A stretch of DNA of 64,000 bases from [Leptolyngbya] sp. JSC-1. Lineage in GTDB: Bacteria; Cyanobacteriota; Cyanobacteriia; Elainellales; Elainellaceae. The stretch lies in assembly GCA_000733415.1 (NCBI GenBank), contig KL662191.1, positions 4,317,626 to 4,381,625 of the forward strand, in the 5' to 3' direction. Of the stretch, positions 17,282 through 26,516 are shown one piece after another (the first letter of the stretch is position 1; the number at the start of each line of letters is the position of its first letter). The position numbers were made by a program, and so were the translations under genes. The notes beneath the pieces are model-generated. The model was not told the DNA's origin and searched no databases. It saw nothing but the letters and a program-made list of their open reading frames with translations.

Positions 17282-17872
17282 ATGACTACCACAGCCATAC
17301 CGTCAACCTCTGATCAGCGCATTGTGTTATCTGGGCGCACTTGGGAGCAGTTTAAGCTGATTCAGCAAGGCTTTGAAGACTCACCGGGTATGCGACTCAC
17401 TTATTACGAAGGCACGATTGAAATTGTTATGCCGGGACGTGAACATGAGGTTTTCAAATCTCTGATTGGCTTTCTGCTGGAGCTTTTTTGTGGAGAGAGG
17501 TATTGAATTTGAGCCAACCGGGGCGATGACGCAAGAGCGAGAGCGGGTCGTTTCAGCTCAGGCAGATGAGTCTTACTGTATTAGCACCCTAAACCAACGC
17601 CCGATCTGGTGATTGAAGTGGTGTTTACGAGTGGTGGGGCAGCTAAATTGCAGCGCTATCAGGCTTTAGGCGTTCCTGAGGTATGGTTTTGGCAAGATAG
17701 CTTGTTCAGCCTGTATCGTTTGCGCACAGACGGATATGAGTCAATCGAACGCAGCAAAATTCCCGAACTAGCTACGCTGGATCTAGACCTGCTGAGTCGC
17801 TGTGTGCTGATGGGTGAAACTTCCCGCCTAGAAGCAATTCGTGAGTTTCGTCAGGCGATTCGTCAGGCGTAA
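17282..17872 (+). pseudogene. Uma2 family gene broken by two frameshifts
   Basis: Three consecutive frames together give one Uma2 protein. The first (17282-17506) reads RTWEQFKLIQQGFEDSPG to EIVMPGREHEVFK. The second (about 17494-17600) reads GIEFEPTGAMTQER and ADESYCIST. The third (17590-17872) reads PTPDLVIEVVFTSGGAAKL, GVPEVWFW and EAIREFRQAIRQA. The PD...E element of the nuclease-like core lies in the third frame. The layout matches the intact Uma2 gene at 21397-22020. The two shifts are near 17494 and 17590. Confidence 0.85.
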
Positions 17873-17957
17873 AGTGCTTCATCTCAGAAGACCGTAGCCA
17901 AGGTTAGATTTCGCTGGTACGCTTAACACTAAAGCCGAGTGTAAGCGAGCCGTTGCC

Positions 17958-20900
17958 ATGCAGATTCTTCACGGCACCTGGATTCCGAAGGCAGACGACA
18001 CCTTTACCCAGAATGGAGCTTTCTATTTGTGGGTAGAAACGACCGAGCGGCACCGATTTCGCCAACCGAGTCAGCGGCACCCGCACCAATTAGTAGCAAC
18101 CGATCTGGCAGAACTGCTGACCCAAGAACTGGGCATTCAGCCGCCGAATTATCGCAAGCTAGAGGATTTTATTTCACCCCAATATTTTCTGCTGCCTACG
18201 GGAGACAATCAGCCGCTGCCTTCGCTAGAGCTTTCTCGCTATTTAGAACTAGAGTTACCAGAAAGCTTTGAGTTGCAGTACTGGCAAATTGACTGCTACA
18301 AAACCGTGGCTGCGGCCAAAACGGGCGGCTATGTGAATTCGGTGGTGAGTTTGCTGAACGATCTGCATTTTCTAGCGCTGCACAATTTGGCCGAGATTCA
18401 GTTGGGAACCGATCTGCTGTTTTGGTTTCACTACACGCAAGCGCTGAAGCGAATTATTTACCGAGATCAATACATTCCGGCCCTGAAGTATCGCCAGTTG
18501 GAGCCGACCGCAGATCCGCAAAAATCCCAAACCAAAACTCGGTCAAAAAAACCAACTGAAACCCAAACCAAAACCCAGACCAAGCAAAAGGCAGCCGCTT
18601 CAACTCGCTCCACGCGTCGCAGTTCGACAACTTTTGAACCTGCTAGCGAGACTCGCCGCAAGCGCTCGGCTGGACTGGCAAAACGCCGCACGGCAGCATC
18701 CCAAACGATTGATGTGACAGTAGTAGATGTGACAAAAGAGAATAAATTAGTACCCAAACAACAGTTCGAGATTTATCCGGGCTGGGAATTTATCGGTGAA
18801 GCTTATGAGTCCACAATTCGACAATATGTCGAGTATATGCCGCTAATCTGCGTGGCTGGATTTGCTGAACCGCCAGAAACAACCGAATTTTACGACCGCG
18901 AATCCCTGCTGCGTCACTTCTCGGAATGTTTACTCACCGATATCCTCACCCATACTTCCGTCACCCAAGCGTTTGAGAAGACAATCGCCGATTCGCTGCT
19001 GGCAGACTGTCTGCGTTCCACTGGCCCTTGGACCTCTGAACTGTGGCTAGAGCAATACCGGCAGTGGCAGGCATGGCGCGATCGGATTGGGCGAACTCAG
19101 TCGGATCTGTCGTTTTATCTCTGTTTCCAGCTTCAAGATCCGGCTAAATCAGAAGATCCTTGGGAACTTCAGTTTCAGGTTGTGCCCAAGCAGGATCCGT
19201 CGTTGCGAGTGGCACTGCAAGACTATTGGCGTATGGGTTCCAAACAACAGCAGCAAGTTAAAAAACAAATGGGTAAACAGTTTGAACAACATTTGCTGAT
19301 GAACTTGGGATACGCAGCGCGAATTTATCCGGCTCTATGGCGCGGACTAGAAACCGATCAGCCGGTTGGAATTGCACTGAACTTAGAAGCCGCGTTTGAA
19401 TTTTTGCGAGAATCGGCCTGGGTGCTGGAGAATGCCAGCTACAAAGTGATTGTTCCAGCTTGGTGGACCCCGCAAGGACGCCAGCGTGCCAAAGTGCGCC
19501 TTAAGGCCAAGGCTAAATCCCTCACGGGTGGCGAAGATAAAACGAAGAAGTATTTTGCTTACGAGAATTTAGTGCAGTATGAATATGAGCTGGCAATCGG
19601 CGATGAACAAGTTAGTGAACAGGAATGGCAGCAGCTTGTGAATGCTAAAACGCCCCTGGTGAAGTTTCGCGGCCAGTGGATGGAGCTAGACCAGGACAAC
19701 ATGCGCCAAATGCTAGAGTTCTGGAGAACTCACCAGCAGGAGCACCCTGAACTGAGCCTATTGGAGTTTCTGAAGCTGACCGCCGCCAACGAGGAGAGCT
19801 TAGTCCTAGACGTAGACCGCCATAGTAGCTTGGCGGAGATGCTGGCCAAACTGAGTGACAAAAGCCAGCTCCAGCCAGTTGATAATCCGCAGCATCTGCG
19901 GGGCGCGCTGCGCGAGTATCAGAAACGGGGCGTCTCCTGGCTGCAATTCCTGGAGCAACTAGGGTTGAATGGCTGCCTTGCCGATGACATGGGTTTGGGT
20001 AAAACGATCCAGGTGATTGCCCGGTTATTGCAAGAGCGCGAACAGCCCAAAGGGAAACCAATCCTGCCCACCCTCTTGATCGCGCCGACATCGGTAGTGG
20101 GCAATTGGTACCACGAAATCCAACGGTTTGCCCCCGAACTGCGGGCACTCATCCACCACGGCAACCAGCGGGCTAAAACTGAGGCCGAGTTTCAGCAAGC
20201 CTGCTCTCAACAAGATCTGGTGATCACCTCATTTGCGCTGGCTCGGAAAGATATCAAGTTGCTGAGCGAGATCCAGTGGCAGCGGATTGTTTTAGACGAG
20301 GCTCAAAACATCAAAAATCCCAAGGCCGATTTAACCAAATCCATTCTGAAACTAACGGCTCCGCATAAATTGGCCCTCACTGGCACCCCAATCGAAAACC
20401 GGCTGCTGGATCTGTGGTCGATTTTCAACTTCTTGAATCCGGGCTATTTGGGTAATCAAACTCAGTTTCGCCGCGGCTTTGAGCTGCCGATCCAGAAGCA
20501 CAACGATCCCCGCGCTTCAGTTACGCTGAAAAAGTTGGTGGAGCCGTTTATTTTGCGTCGGGTTAAAACTGACCAGTCGATCATCAAAGACCTGCCCGAT
20601 AAGGTGGAGCAAAAGCTGTATTGCAACCTGACCAAAGAGCAGGCGTCCCTTTATGCAGCGGTGGTCAAGGATGTGGAAACCCAAATCGAGACGATGGAAG
20701 GGATTCAGCGCAAAGGCTTGATTCTGGCTACCCTGACCAAACTGAAGCAAATTTGCAACCATCCGATGCAGTTTTTGCAGGACGGTAGTGATTTTCTCCC
20801 CGAACGTTCCCACAAGCTCACCCGCCTCACCGAAATGGTGCAGGAAGTGATCGAAGGCGAAAGTCTATTAATTTTTACCCAATTCAACGAGCTGGGCGAA

Positions 20901-21347
20901 GCGCTATCCAAGTATCTGCGCCAAACCTGTCACTACAATACCTACTATTTGCACGGCGGCACCTTGCGCAGCAAACGCGAGCAGATGATCCGCGAGTTTC
21001 AAGATCCAGAAACCGAACCCTCGGTGTTTGTGCTGTCGCTCAAGGCGGGCGGTGTCGGAATCACGCTCACCAAAGCCAACCATGTGTTCCACTTTGACCG
21101 CTGGTGGAATCCGGCTGTGGAAGATCAGGCTACCGATCGAGCTTTTCGGATCGGCCAGAAAAAGAATGTGTTTGTACATAAGTTTGTGGCGATGGGAACA
21201 TTGGAAGAACGCATCGATGAAATGATCGAAGATAAGAAAAAGCTGGCGGGTTCGATTGTTGGAACAGACGAATCTTGGTTGACGGAATTGGATAACGAGG
21301 CGTTTAGGAAATTGATTGCGTTGAATAAGAGTGCGATTATGGAGTAG
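17958..21347 (+). CDS. SNF2-family DEAD/DEAH-box helicase
   Basis: This 1129-residue protein is a HepA/SNF2-type ATPase. Residues 1-160 and about 265-600 are the N-terminal region found in cyanobacterial SNF2 proteins. They are separated by a Lys/Thr/Gln/Ser-rich linker (about 185-245) that looks disordered. The motor begins with LREYQKRGVSWLQFL, then Walker A ADDMGLGKT (near residue 675), LDEAQNIKN (near 780), ALTGTPIENRL, and the C-terminal half with LSLKAGGVGITLT, HFDRWWNPAVEDQATDRAFR and RIGQKKNV. It would translocate on DNA using ATP. A SWIM zinc-finger protein is encoded downstream; the SNF2-SWIM pairing suggests a joint nucleic-acid role (inference). The stop codon lies inside a GAGTAGG tandem repeat. 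Confidence 0.92.
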   Translation: MQILHGTWIPKADDTFTQNGAFYLWVETTERHRFRQPSQRHPHQLVATDLAELLTQELGIQPPNYRKLEDFISPQYFLLPTGDNQPLPSLELSRYLELELPESFELQYWQIDCYKTVAAAKTGGYVNSVVSLLNDLHFLALHNLAEIQLGTDLLFWFHYTQALKRIIYRDQYIPALKYRQLEPTADPQKSQTKTRSKKPTETQTKTQTKQKAAASTRSTRRSSTTFEPASETRRKRSAGLAKRRTAASQTIDVTVVDVTKENKLVPKQQFEIYPGWEFIGEAYESTIRQYVEYMPLICVAGFAEPPETTEFYDRESLLRHFSECLLTDILTHTSVTQAFEKTIADSLLADCLRSTGPWTSELWLEQYRQWQAWRDRIGRTQSDLSFYLCFQLQDPAKSEDPWELQFQVVPKQDPSLRVALQDYWRMGSKQQQQVKKQMGKQFEQHLLMNLGYAARIYPALWRGLETDQPVGIALNLEAAFEFLRESAWVLENASYKVIVPAWWTPQGRQRAKVRLKAKAKSLTGGEDKTKKYFAYENLVQYEYELAIGDEQVSEQEWQQLVNAKTPLVKFRGQWMELDQDNMRQMLEFWRTHQQEHPELSLLEFLKLTAANEESLVLDVDRHSSLAEMLAKLSDKSQLQPVDNPQHLRGALREYQKRGVSWLQFLEQLGLNGCLADDMGLGKTIQVIARLLQEREQPKGKPILPTLLIAPTSVVGNWYHEIQRFAPELRALIHHGNQRAKTEAEFQQACSQQDLVITSFALARKDIKLLSEIQWQRIVLDEAQNIKNPKADLTKSILKLTAPHKLALTGTPIENRLLDLWSIFNFLNPGYLGNQTQFRRGFELPIQKHNDPRASVTLKKLVEPFILRRVKTDQSIIKDLPDKVEQKLYCNLTKEQASLYAAVVKDVETQIETMEGIQRKGLILATLTKLKQICNHPMQFLQDGSDFLPERSHKLTRLTEMVQEVIEGESLLIFTQFNELGEALSKYLRQTCHYNTYYLHGGTLRSKREQMIREFQDPETEPSVFVLSLKAGGVGITLTKANHVFHFDRWWNPAVEDQATDRAFRIGQKKNVFVHKFVAMGTLEERIDEMIEDKKKLAGSIVGTDESWLTELDNEAFRKLIALNKSAIME

Positions 21348-21394
21348 GGAGTAGGGAGTAGGGAGTAGGGAGTAGGGAGTAGGGAGTAGGGAGT
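21342..21394 (+). repeat. GAGTAGG heptamer tandem repeat (7 copies)
   Basis: Seven perfect copies of GAGTAGG, plus four further bases, cover the stop codon of the SNF2 helicase and reach to within three bases of the ATG of the next gene. The first copy supplies the last Glu codon and the TAG stop. The purine-rich repeat occupies the position of a ribosome binding site for the Uma2 gene, so copy number could influence its translation. Heptameric tandem repeats are a known feature of cyanobacterial intergenic DNA. Confidence 0.9.
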
Positions 21395-21396
21395 CT

Positions 21397-22020
21397 ATGA
21401 ATTCTTTGCTAATCGAGAAGTTGATCAGTCACCCCGAATTGATTTCGGATGATGCAGAGCAGCAATACATCATCAGCGGCGTAAGCTGGCAAACCTACGA
21501 AACGCTGTTGTTGGACTTGGGTGATGAGTTTCCGGGGCTGCGGGTTCACTATTTGGAGGGAACGCTAGAGATTACGATGCCGGGGCGTAGACATGAAGTG
21601 AGTAAGGACAATATTACCCGGTTACTCGGAGTTTATTTTGAAGAAAGCCGCACTCGATTCTATGGATTAGGATCAACCACGTTCAGGCAAGAAGCGAAAC
21701 GCCGAGGAGCGGAACCGGATGCTTCATTTTGCATTGGTACGGATAAAGCCTTGCCTGACATTGCCATTGAAGTCGTGCAAACCAACAGCGGCATCAACAA
21801 ATTGGAAATTTATCAGGGCTTGGGTGTGCCGGAAGTCTGGTTTTGGGAAAACGGCCAGTTTCAGCTTTATCGCCTGCGGTCAGTGAGTTACGAGCCGATT
21901 GAGCAGAGTGAATTTTTGCCCAATCTAGACCTGGCTTTACTGGCAACCTATGTCCAACATCCAGAGCCACTCGATGCGGTTCTAGAATTTCGAGCCGCTT
22001 TGCGAGAATCCTTATGCTAA
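21397..22020 (+). CDS. Uma2 family (DUF820) putative endonuclease
   Basis: The 207-residue product is a complete Uma2 protein. It contains VSWQTYETLLLDLGDEFPGL, LEGTLEITMPGRRHE, GAEPDASFCIG, LPDIAIEVVQTNSGINKLE and VPEVWFWENGQF. The D of PDIAIE, the E and a downstream Lys form the PD-(D/E)xK-like site. Biological function of the family is not established. It is inserted between the SNF2 and SWIM genes in the same orientation, with 35 bases to the SWIM start, and probably belongs to that transcription unit. It is the intact counterpart of the broken gene at 17282-17872. Confidence 0.88.
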   Translation: MNSLLIEKLISHPELISDDAEQQYIISGVSWQTYETLLLDLGDEFPGLRVHYLEGTLEITMPGRRHEVSKDNITRLLGVYFEESRTRFYGLGSTTFRQEAKRRGAEPDASFCIGTDKALPDIAIEVVQTNSGINKLEIYQGLGVPEVWFWENGQFQLYRLRSVSYEPIEQSEFLPNLDLALLATYVQHPEPLDAVLEFRAALRESLC

Positions 22021-22054
22021 CGCCGGCCCGAATGCACAAACAGGAGCATCAGCC

Positions 22055-22888
22055 ATGAGCAAATTTAGCCGAACTTGGTGGGGCCAGAAATTTATCGCCG
22101 CGCTGGAAGAATTCAACGATGCGGGACGGTTGAGTCGGGGGCGCTCCTATGCCAATAACGGCAAGATTACAAGCTTTACGATCAAAAACAACGTGGTCAC
22201 GGCTAATGTGAGAGGGTCCGTCAATCCCTATTTTGGCGTCTACACCGAACCGCTCTACACCACCCAGATCGAATTCCAGCCGATCAGTGCCGCCAAGTGG
22301 GCTGCGGCTATCGCTCTGATTGCCTCTAAAGCCAGTCTGATCTCGCGGCTGCTGTTAAACGAAATTCCCGACACGATCGACGATAGCTTTGCCACTCTGG
22401 GGTTGCACCTGTTGCCCCACAGCTACAAAGACTTCAAGTCCGACTGCTCTTGTCCCGACTGGAGCAATCCCTGCAAACATATTGCCGGCGTCTATTATTT
22501 GGTGGCTGCCGAACTAGACCGCGATCCATTTTTGCTGTTTGAACTGCGCGGTTTGTCGCGGGAAGACCTGCATCGAGAATTGGCCAAATCGCCGCTGGGG
22601 CAAGCCCTGTCTGCCGAACTGCAACGCTCTGAGCAACCACCCCGACCCGTAGTCTCTTACTACACTCGTCCCCAACGGCTGCCAGCCCAACCGCCTGAAC
22701 ACCTGCGCGACTTTTGGCAGGGCGCTAAACGCTTGCCGCAGACGATCGAACCGCTGCCCGAAGTCCCCGTTGCCGCTATCCCAGTCAAAAAGCAGGGCGA
22801 CTTTCCCGCCTTTTGGCAGCGCGACAACTCATTTATCGAAGCAATGGAAACCCTCTATAACCAGGTGAAAACCAAGGGTCCGCTGTAA
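22055..22888 (+). CDS. SWIM zinc-finger protein
   Basis: The 277-residue product contains a SWIM motif, DCSCPDWSNPCKHIAGVYY near residues 128-146, with the expected CxC...CxH ligands for one zinc ion. SWIM domains mediate nucleic-acid or protein contacts and in bacteria often accompany SNF2 ATPases. The N-terminal FSRTWWGQKFIAALEEFND and SRGRSYANNGK segments match the cyanobacterial SWIM family. The C-terminal 100 residues are Pro/Gln/Arg-rich and probably flexible. The nearby SNF2 helicase is the likely partner. Confidence 0.9.
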   Translation: MSKFSRTWWGQKFIAALEEFNDAGRLSRGRSYANNGKITSFTIKNNVVTANVRGSVNPYFGVYTEPLYTTQIEFQPISAAKWAAAIALIASKASLISRLLLNEIPDTIDDSFATLGLHLLPHSYKDFKSDCSCPDWSNPCKHIAGVYYLVAAELDRDPFLLFELRGLSREDLHRELAKSPLGQALSAELQRSEQPPRPVVSYYTRPQRLPAQPPEHLRDFWQGAKRLPQTIEPLPEVPVAAIPVKKQGDFPAFWQRDNSFIEAMETLYNQVKTKGPL

Positions 22889-22922
22889 TAGGGATTCGGT
22901 GTTGGTGGGAAGATAAGAAAAA

Positions 22923-22997
22923 TATCCACAGGACAGTCCAGAGGACAGTAAAATCAGCGATATTAAAAGTATCCTTAGGACAGTCCAGAGGACAATA
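22923..22997. promoter_or_regulatory. Two 28-bp direct repeats containing GGACAGTCC (putative operator)
   Basis: Two 28-bp units, 22923-22950 and 22970-22997, match at 25 of 28 positions and start 47 bases apart. Each holds the odd palindrome GGACAGTCC followed by AGAGGACA. The second unit ends two bases before the ATG of the DNA-binding protein gene, overlapping its ribosome-binding region. Related copies occur inside that gene and after it. The placement suggests an autoregulatory site, but this is inference from position and symmetry only. Confidence 0.6.
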
Positions 22998-22999
22998 GG

Positions 23000-23557
23000 A
23001 TGGGTAGGGGACAGGTCGATCGGATTCCGGTAAATCAGCTTATGGAGCGCTATCGGCTAGCCAGAAGTGCCGTATATAAGCGGATCGAGGATCTGGGCAT
23101 CAAGACTGAGAAAATTGGTAACAAGGCTTACGTCAACGCCGAGCAGTTAAGTTTGCTAGATGAGCTGCATCAGTTCATTAAGTCAGGCGGCACGATGCCA
23201 GAATTCCTGGATAGTCGTGGCCTGGCTCGATCAAAGGAGCTGTCCTCTGACTTGTCCTCTGGACTGTCTACAGGACAGTCCGATCTGGTGCAGGTGGTGA
23301 CGGCCATCGCGGCTCAGGTGGTGTCTCGCTTTCAGCCTGCTGCCCCGCCGCCCGACCGGCTGGCCTACTTTGACAAACTTGAACAAGCAGCTCGAAACGG
23401 CTGGCTGCTGCGCACCTCGGAGATTGCCGATTTGCTGGATTTGTCACCGTCCGAGATTCTGCTCTACGGCGATAGCTTCCGCGAAGCCGGGTTTGTGTTT
23501 ACCCAAGCGGGATACCGAGCGGGCGGCGAGATAGCCTGGAGAGTCTCAAAGCTTTAA
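23000..23557 (+). CDS. Predicted helix-turn-helix DNA-binding protein associated with GGACAGTCC repeats
   Basis: The 185-residue protein starts MGRGQVDRIPVNQLMERYRL. Residues 10-50 read VNQLMERYRLARSAVYKRIE and then DLGIKTEKIGNKAYVNAEQL, which looks like a MerR/excisionase-style winged helix-turn-helix. A Ser-rich linker (about residues 75-95) is itself encoded by copies of the GGACAGTCC/TGTCCTCT motif. The C-terminal part (LAYFDKLEQAARNGWLLRTS then EIADLLDLSPSEIL) has a second helix-turn-helix-like pattern. I do not recognise a named family. Its gene is flanked by the same DNA motif at both ends, so self-regulation or a role with a mobile or segregating repeat is possible. Confidence 0.75.
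   Translation: MGRGQVDRIPVNQLMERYRLARSAVYKRIEDLGIKTEKIGNKAYVNAEQLSLLDELHQFIKSGGTMPEFLDSRGLARSKELSSDLSSGLSTGQSDLVQVVTAIAAQVVSRFQPAAPPPDRLAYFDKLEQAARNGWLLRTSEIADLLDLSPSEILLYGDSFREAGFVFTQAGYRAGGEIAWRVSKL
23239..23282. repeat. Intragenic GGACAGTCC-family repeats
   Basis: Within the coding sequence the motif recurs as TGTCCTCTGA, TTGTCCTCTGGACTGTC and ACAGGACAGTCC. GGACTGTC and GGACAGTCC face each other across TACA as an inverted repeat. These bases encode the Ser/Leu/Gly linker of the protein. The coding sequence has therefore absorbed the same motif that surrounds it. Confidence 0.75.
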
Positions 23558-24027
23558 AATGAAAAAGCCAGCCTGGGCTGGCCGATTGTTGCTTCGATTG
23601 TTGATTCGTTTCGTTGATAGTGAGTTCGACGGTGATGTTGGTGTGAGCGCGGTTTGTGTGAGCACTGGCATCACCTCAGCATTTGCCAATCAGCTTGGGC
23701 AATTCGCCGCAGCAAAATTCGCAGCCAAAATGACGGGCTGTTAGCCGCTCTGGCTTTTGTGCGCCAGCGGAAGCGATACCCACCAGTGGGGGCGGTTCTT
23801 CCTGGACCCTTCAGCCTTTATTTCTCTCTCTACTATATTAACACGTCCTGAGGAAAATCCTAAGGACTGTCCTGAGGACAGTTTATTTTATTTGCTGCTA
23901 GAGAATTCCTCTGTTCGGTTGCTATGTCGCCTTCGTCCCCGGTAAAGGCACCCGTTGAGAATTTGAATCTGGACATTGCAACTGGTCCGTTGAGTAAATT
24001 AGTAGCTGAAGATTGCAGAGGAAGATT
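23558..24027. other. Intergenic region with hairpin and third GGACAGTCC-type repeat
   Basis: No convincing gene is present in these 470 bases. At 23567-23582 GCCAGC and GCTGGC form a six-base stem with a CTGG loop directly after the upstream gene. There is no strong T-run on the plus strand, so termination is uncertain. At 23860-23885 the motif reappears as CTAAGGACTGTCCTGAGGAC, preceded by the related CGTCCTGAGGAAAATCCT. The copy is a relative of the upstream units with the central base changed. The remainder shows nothing I can identify. Confidence 0.5.
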
Positions 24028-24324
24028 ATGCGCTTAATATGGACAGAGCTGGCAAGTCTCAGTGTAGTAATGGCAGCTTTGCTAAACGTAGTTGGCTGTA
24101 CTGGAGATAAATCGGCCAGTGAGTCTGCAAAACCAGACCCAGCGATCGCTGAAGCGCAATCCTTTCCTCAAGAATCAGCAGATGACGTTTCACCACAGTT
24201 AAGTCTTCGGCAATTCCCTCTAGAGCAATCCGAGCACCACAGATGCTACTCGTTTGCAAACAGCTCAAACAAACCTGCTCCGCCACATTCTCTAGAACTA
24301 ACCTACTCTTGCCTTAAGAAATAG
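24028..24324 (+). CDS. Small putative lipoprotein
   Basis: The 98-residue product starts MRLIWTELASLSVVMAALLN and has a lipobox-like VVGC with Cys at residue 24. This suggests signal peptidase II processing and membrane anchoring. A GAGGAAG box lies 5-11 bases before the ATG. After about residue 60 the composition changes. An alternative frame in the same stretch reads NPSTTDATRLQTAQTNLLRH, so the gene may have lost its original C-terminus by frameshift. No family is recognised. Confidence 0.45.
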   Translation: MRLIWTELASLSVVMAALLNVVGCTGDKSASESAKPDPAIAEAQSFPQESADDVSPQLSLRQFPLEQSEHHRCYSFANSSNKPAPPHSLELTYSCLKK

Positions 24325-25070
24325 GGAGAAATTTTATGCGGTTTTATGTATTTATACTTTTCTATCTGTAGTTTAATTTTTACAAGTCATCACATTAAGT
24401 TTTCTAAAACCTCTATCTTTTTATAGGAGAGCACATTATTCTACTTTTAGCTAGTTGACAAGCATATCCCCCCTATGTAGTTAGAAAAATAAGAATAATG
24501 TCACTTTCTAATTGGTTTCCACAATGGAATCCAGCAATATGCAAAAGCGCAAATTCTCGAAGCGCAAATTCTGTACAAGAGGCGCACACGACTTACCTAA
24601 AGCCAGATCGAAGTAGGCATCGGCTGAAGCATGTGAAGAGGCAAGAACCCCTCATTGTTAAGAGATCCAGGATCAATCAGCTGAGTCTAGCATGGTATTG
24701 CAAAGCAGCAGTAGCATTTATCGAACTAATCATTAAACTAATCGTCATCATTGATGAATCGATTGACCGCTTTGATCATAACTGGGTGGTTACGCGAAGC
24801 GGTCTGAAAATGATAGATTGCAGGTGGCAGTTGAAGCTGCGGTACAACGAATAATGGCCGCACTAAAGATAGATTCAACACAGGTAGATCCAATACAGCT
24901 AGACTCAACCAAACCAGATATTCAACATCTTTGAACTACCAGCGATCGAACTGCTAGCGATCAGGTTCTGCAACGATCACTGACGTTCTATTTGCCTGTG
25001 CAGAAACATGCTTTAGATGGAATTGACACTATTGGTAAAGCAATAAGCTTAACGGAACAAGGGATTGACT
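24325..25070. other. Gene-poor region upstream of the LCAT gene
   Basis: This is about 745 bases without a gene I can defend. A 118-codon frame at 24498-24854 has a hydrophobic stretch (AAVAFIELIIKLIVIID) and a basic N-terminal half. It has no clear ribosome site and no recognisable family, so I leave it unannotated. The segment 24866-24980 has short imprecise repeats (AGATTCAACACAG, AGATCCAATACAG, AGACTCAACC and two CAGCGATCGAAC-like words). The promoter for the LCAT and giant-gene cluster should lie here. Confidence 0.4.
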
Positions 25071-26516
25071 ATGGAAAAAATGAAAGACATGGTCGTGATC
25101 GTACCTGGAATTACAGGCAGCGTACTACAAAAAGATGGGAAAGATGTCTGGGGAGTGTCGCTGCAAGCAGTGTGGCAGCTAGCCACAAGCTTTGGGCAAT
25201 CTCTACAAGATCTAAAAATGGATCACGATGATGATGACCCTGAAATCGCTGATTTAGGCGATGGCATCCGCGCAACTCGACTCGTAGAAGATGCTCATAT
25301 TGTGCCAGGATTGATCAAGATTGACGGCTACACCCGGACTTCTCGCCTGATTACCGATCATTTTGATGTCACAGTTGGTAATATCTATGACGATCCAGAT
25401 GACAGGGCTGCCAACTTCTATCATTTCCCCTACGACTGGCGACGCAATAATCGCGTCACAGCCCATCTTCTGCAGCAGTTGATCCACAAACGCCTGAAAC
25501 GATGGCGAGAAGCTAGCGGTGCTCAAGATGCCAAGGTCATCATCTTGGCCCATAGCATGGGTGGAATCATCTCTCGCTATTACCTAGAAGTTTTGGAGGG
25601 ATGGCGGGACTGCCGAGCTTTATTCACCTTTGGTACCCCCTATCGGGGCGCACCCAAAATGGCCCAATATTTGGCCGAAGGCTACAAAAAGCTATTTCTT
25701 GACGTGACTAATGTAATCCGGTCCCTGCCGTCCGTATATCAACTGCTGCCGATTTACCCCATGCTAGATATTGATGGCGTCGATGTTCGCATTGCGGAAG
25801 CTGAGATACCCAATATCGACAAAACCCGTGCCGAGAAGGCGTTGAAATTTCATCACGAAATTCAGGAACATGTTACTGAAAACCTGAAGAATGAGGACTA
25901 TCGACGCTTGTTTACAACGGTGCCAATCGTTGGGATCCGGCAACCTACCGAACAATCGGCGATGCTTCAAGACGGAAAGTTCACGGTCAGCAAAAATATA
26001 TTGCCCAAATCGCTCAAAGCTAGACCTGATCTAGAGGGTGGAGATGCTGCAGTGCCTCTTGTGTCTGCGATTCCGATTGAACTTTCGAATAGCTTTAACA
26101 ACATGTTCATTGCCGAAACCCACGGCATGTTGCAAAACCAAAGCTTGATTTTAGAAGATGTGCAGCATCGTTTAGGAACCAACCAATTTGACCTAGCATC
26201 GATTCGTGCGCCCCAATCGGCCATTAGTCTAGCCTTGGATGATCTCTACCTGCCCGATGAACCGATCGTTATGCACTCTAGACTAATTACAACTCCAGGT
26301 GTCATGACTGGCTCTTTGCAAGCTGAAATCGTCTCGGTGACAGATGATCGTCCTGCACTTAATGTCATATTCGAGCAACAACAGGAACAGGACTGGGCAG
26401 TGACGCTCGATACCTTGCCTGCCGGAAAATACCGGGTCAAGGTGCAAACAGAGATTACGAATGCTCAGACCCCCACTCCTGTTCATGAGCTATTCGAAGT
26501 GGTGAAGGCGGAATAG
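25071..26516 (+). CDS. Lecithin:cholesterol acyltransferase (LCAT)-like alpha/beta hydrolase
   Basis: The 481-residue protein opens with VVIVPGITGSVLQKDGKDVW, the LCAT-family oxyanion and lid-region start. The nucleophile elbow is ILAHSMGGIISRYYLE with Ser162. GGDAAVPLVSA supplies Asp325 and AETHGMLQN supplies His351, giving a complete catalytic triad in family order. Residues about 385-480 are a separate beta-rich, Ig-like module ending AGKYRVKVQTEITNAQTPTP. LCAT-like enzymes hydrolyse or transfer acyl chains of phospholipids. No signal peptide is seen, so the substrate may be internal. The next plus-strand gene is the first giant protein, 320 bases downstream. The start at 25071 is preferred over an upstream TTG. 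Confidence 0.85.
   Translation: MEKMKDMVVIVPGITGSVLQKDGKDVWGVSLQAVWQLATSFGQSLQDLKMDHDDDDPEIADLGDGIRATRLVEDAHIVPGLIKIDGYTRTSRLITDHFDVTVGNIYDDPDDRAANFYHFPYDWRRNNRVTAHLLQQLIHKRLKRWREASGAQDAKVIILAHSMGGIISRYYLEVLEGWRDCRALFTFGTPYRGAPKMAQYLAEGYKKLFLDVTNVIRSLPSVYQLLPIYPMLDIDGVDVRIAEAEIPNIDKTRAEKALKFHHEIQEHVTENLKNEDYRRLFTTVPIVGIRQPTEQSAMLQDGKFTVSKNILPKSLKARPDLEGGDAAVPLVSAIPIELSNSFNNMFIAETHGMLQNQSLILEDVQHRLGTNQFDLASIRAPQSAISLALDDLYLPDEPIVMHSRLITTPGVMTGSLQAEIVSVTDDRPALNVIFEQQQEQDWAVTLDTLPAGKYRVKVQTEITNAQTPTPVHELFEVVKAE

Noticed and set aside
23567..23582. Rho-independent terminator after the GGACAGTCC-associated gene
   Set aside because: The six-base stem is short and is not followed by a T-run on the coding strand, so it is mentioned only as a hairpin.
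24498..24854. 118-codon plus-strand frame with one hydrophobic stretch
   Set aside because: It has no family resemblance, no ribosome site and a composition like non-coding DNA. It is described only as part of the gene-poor region.
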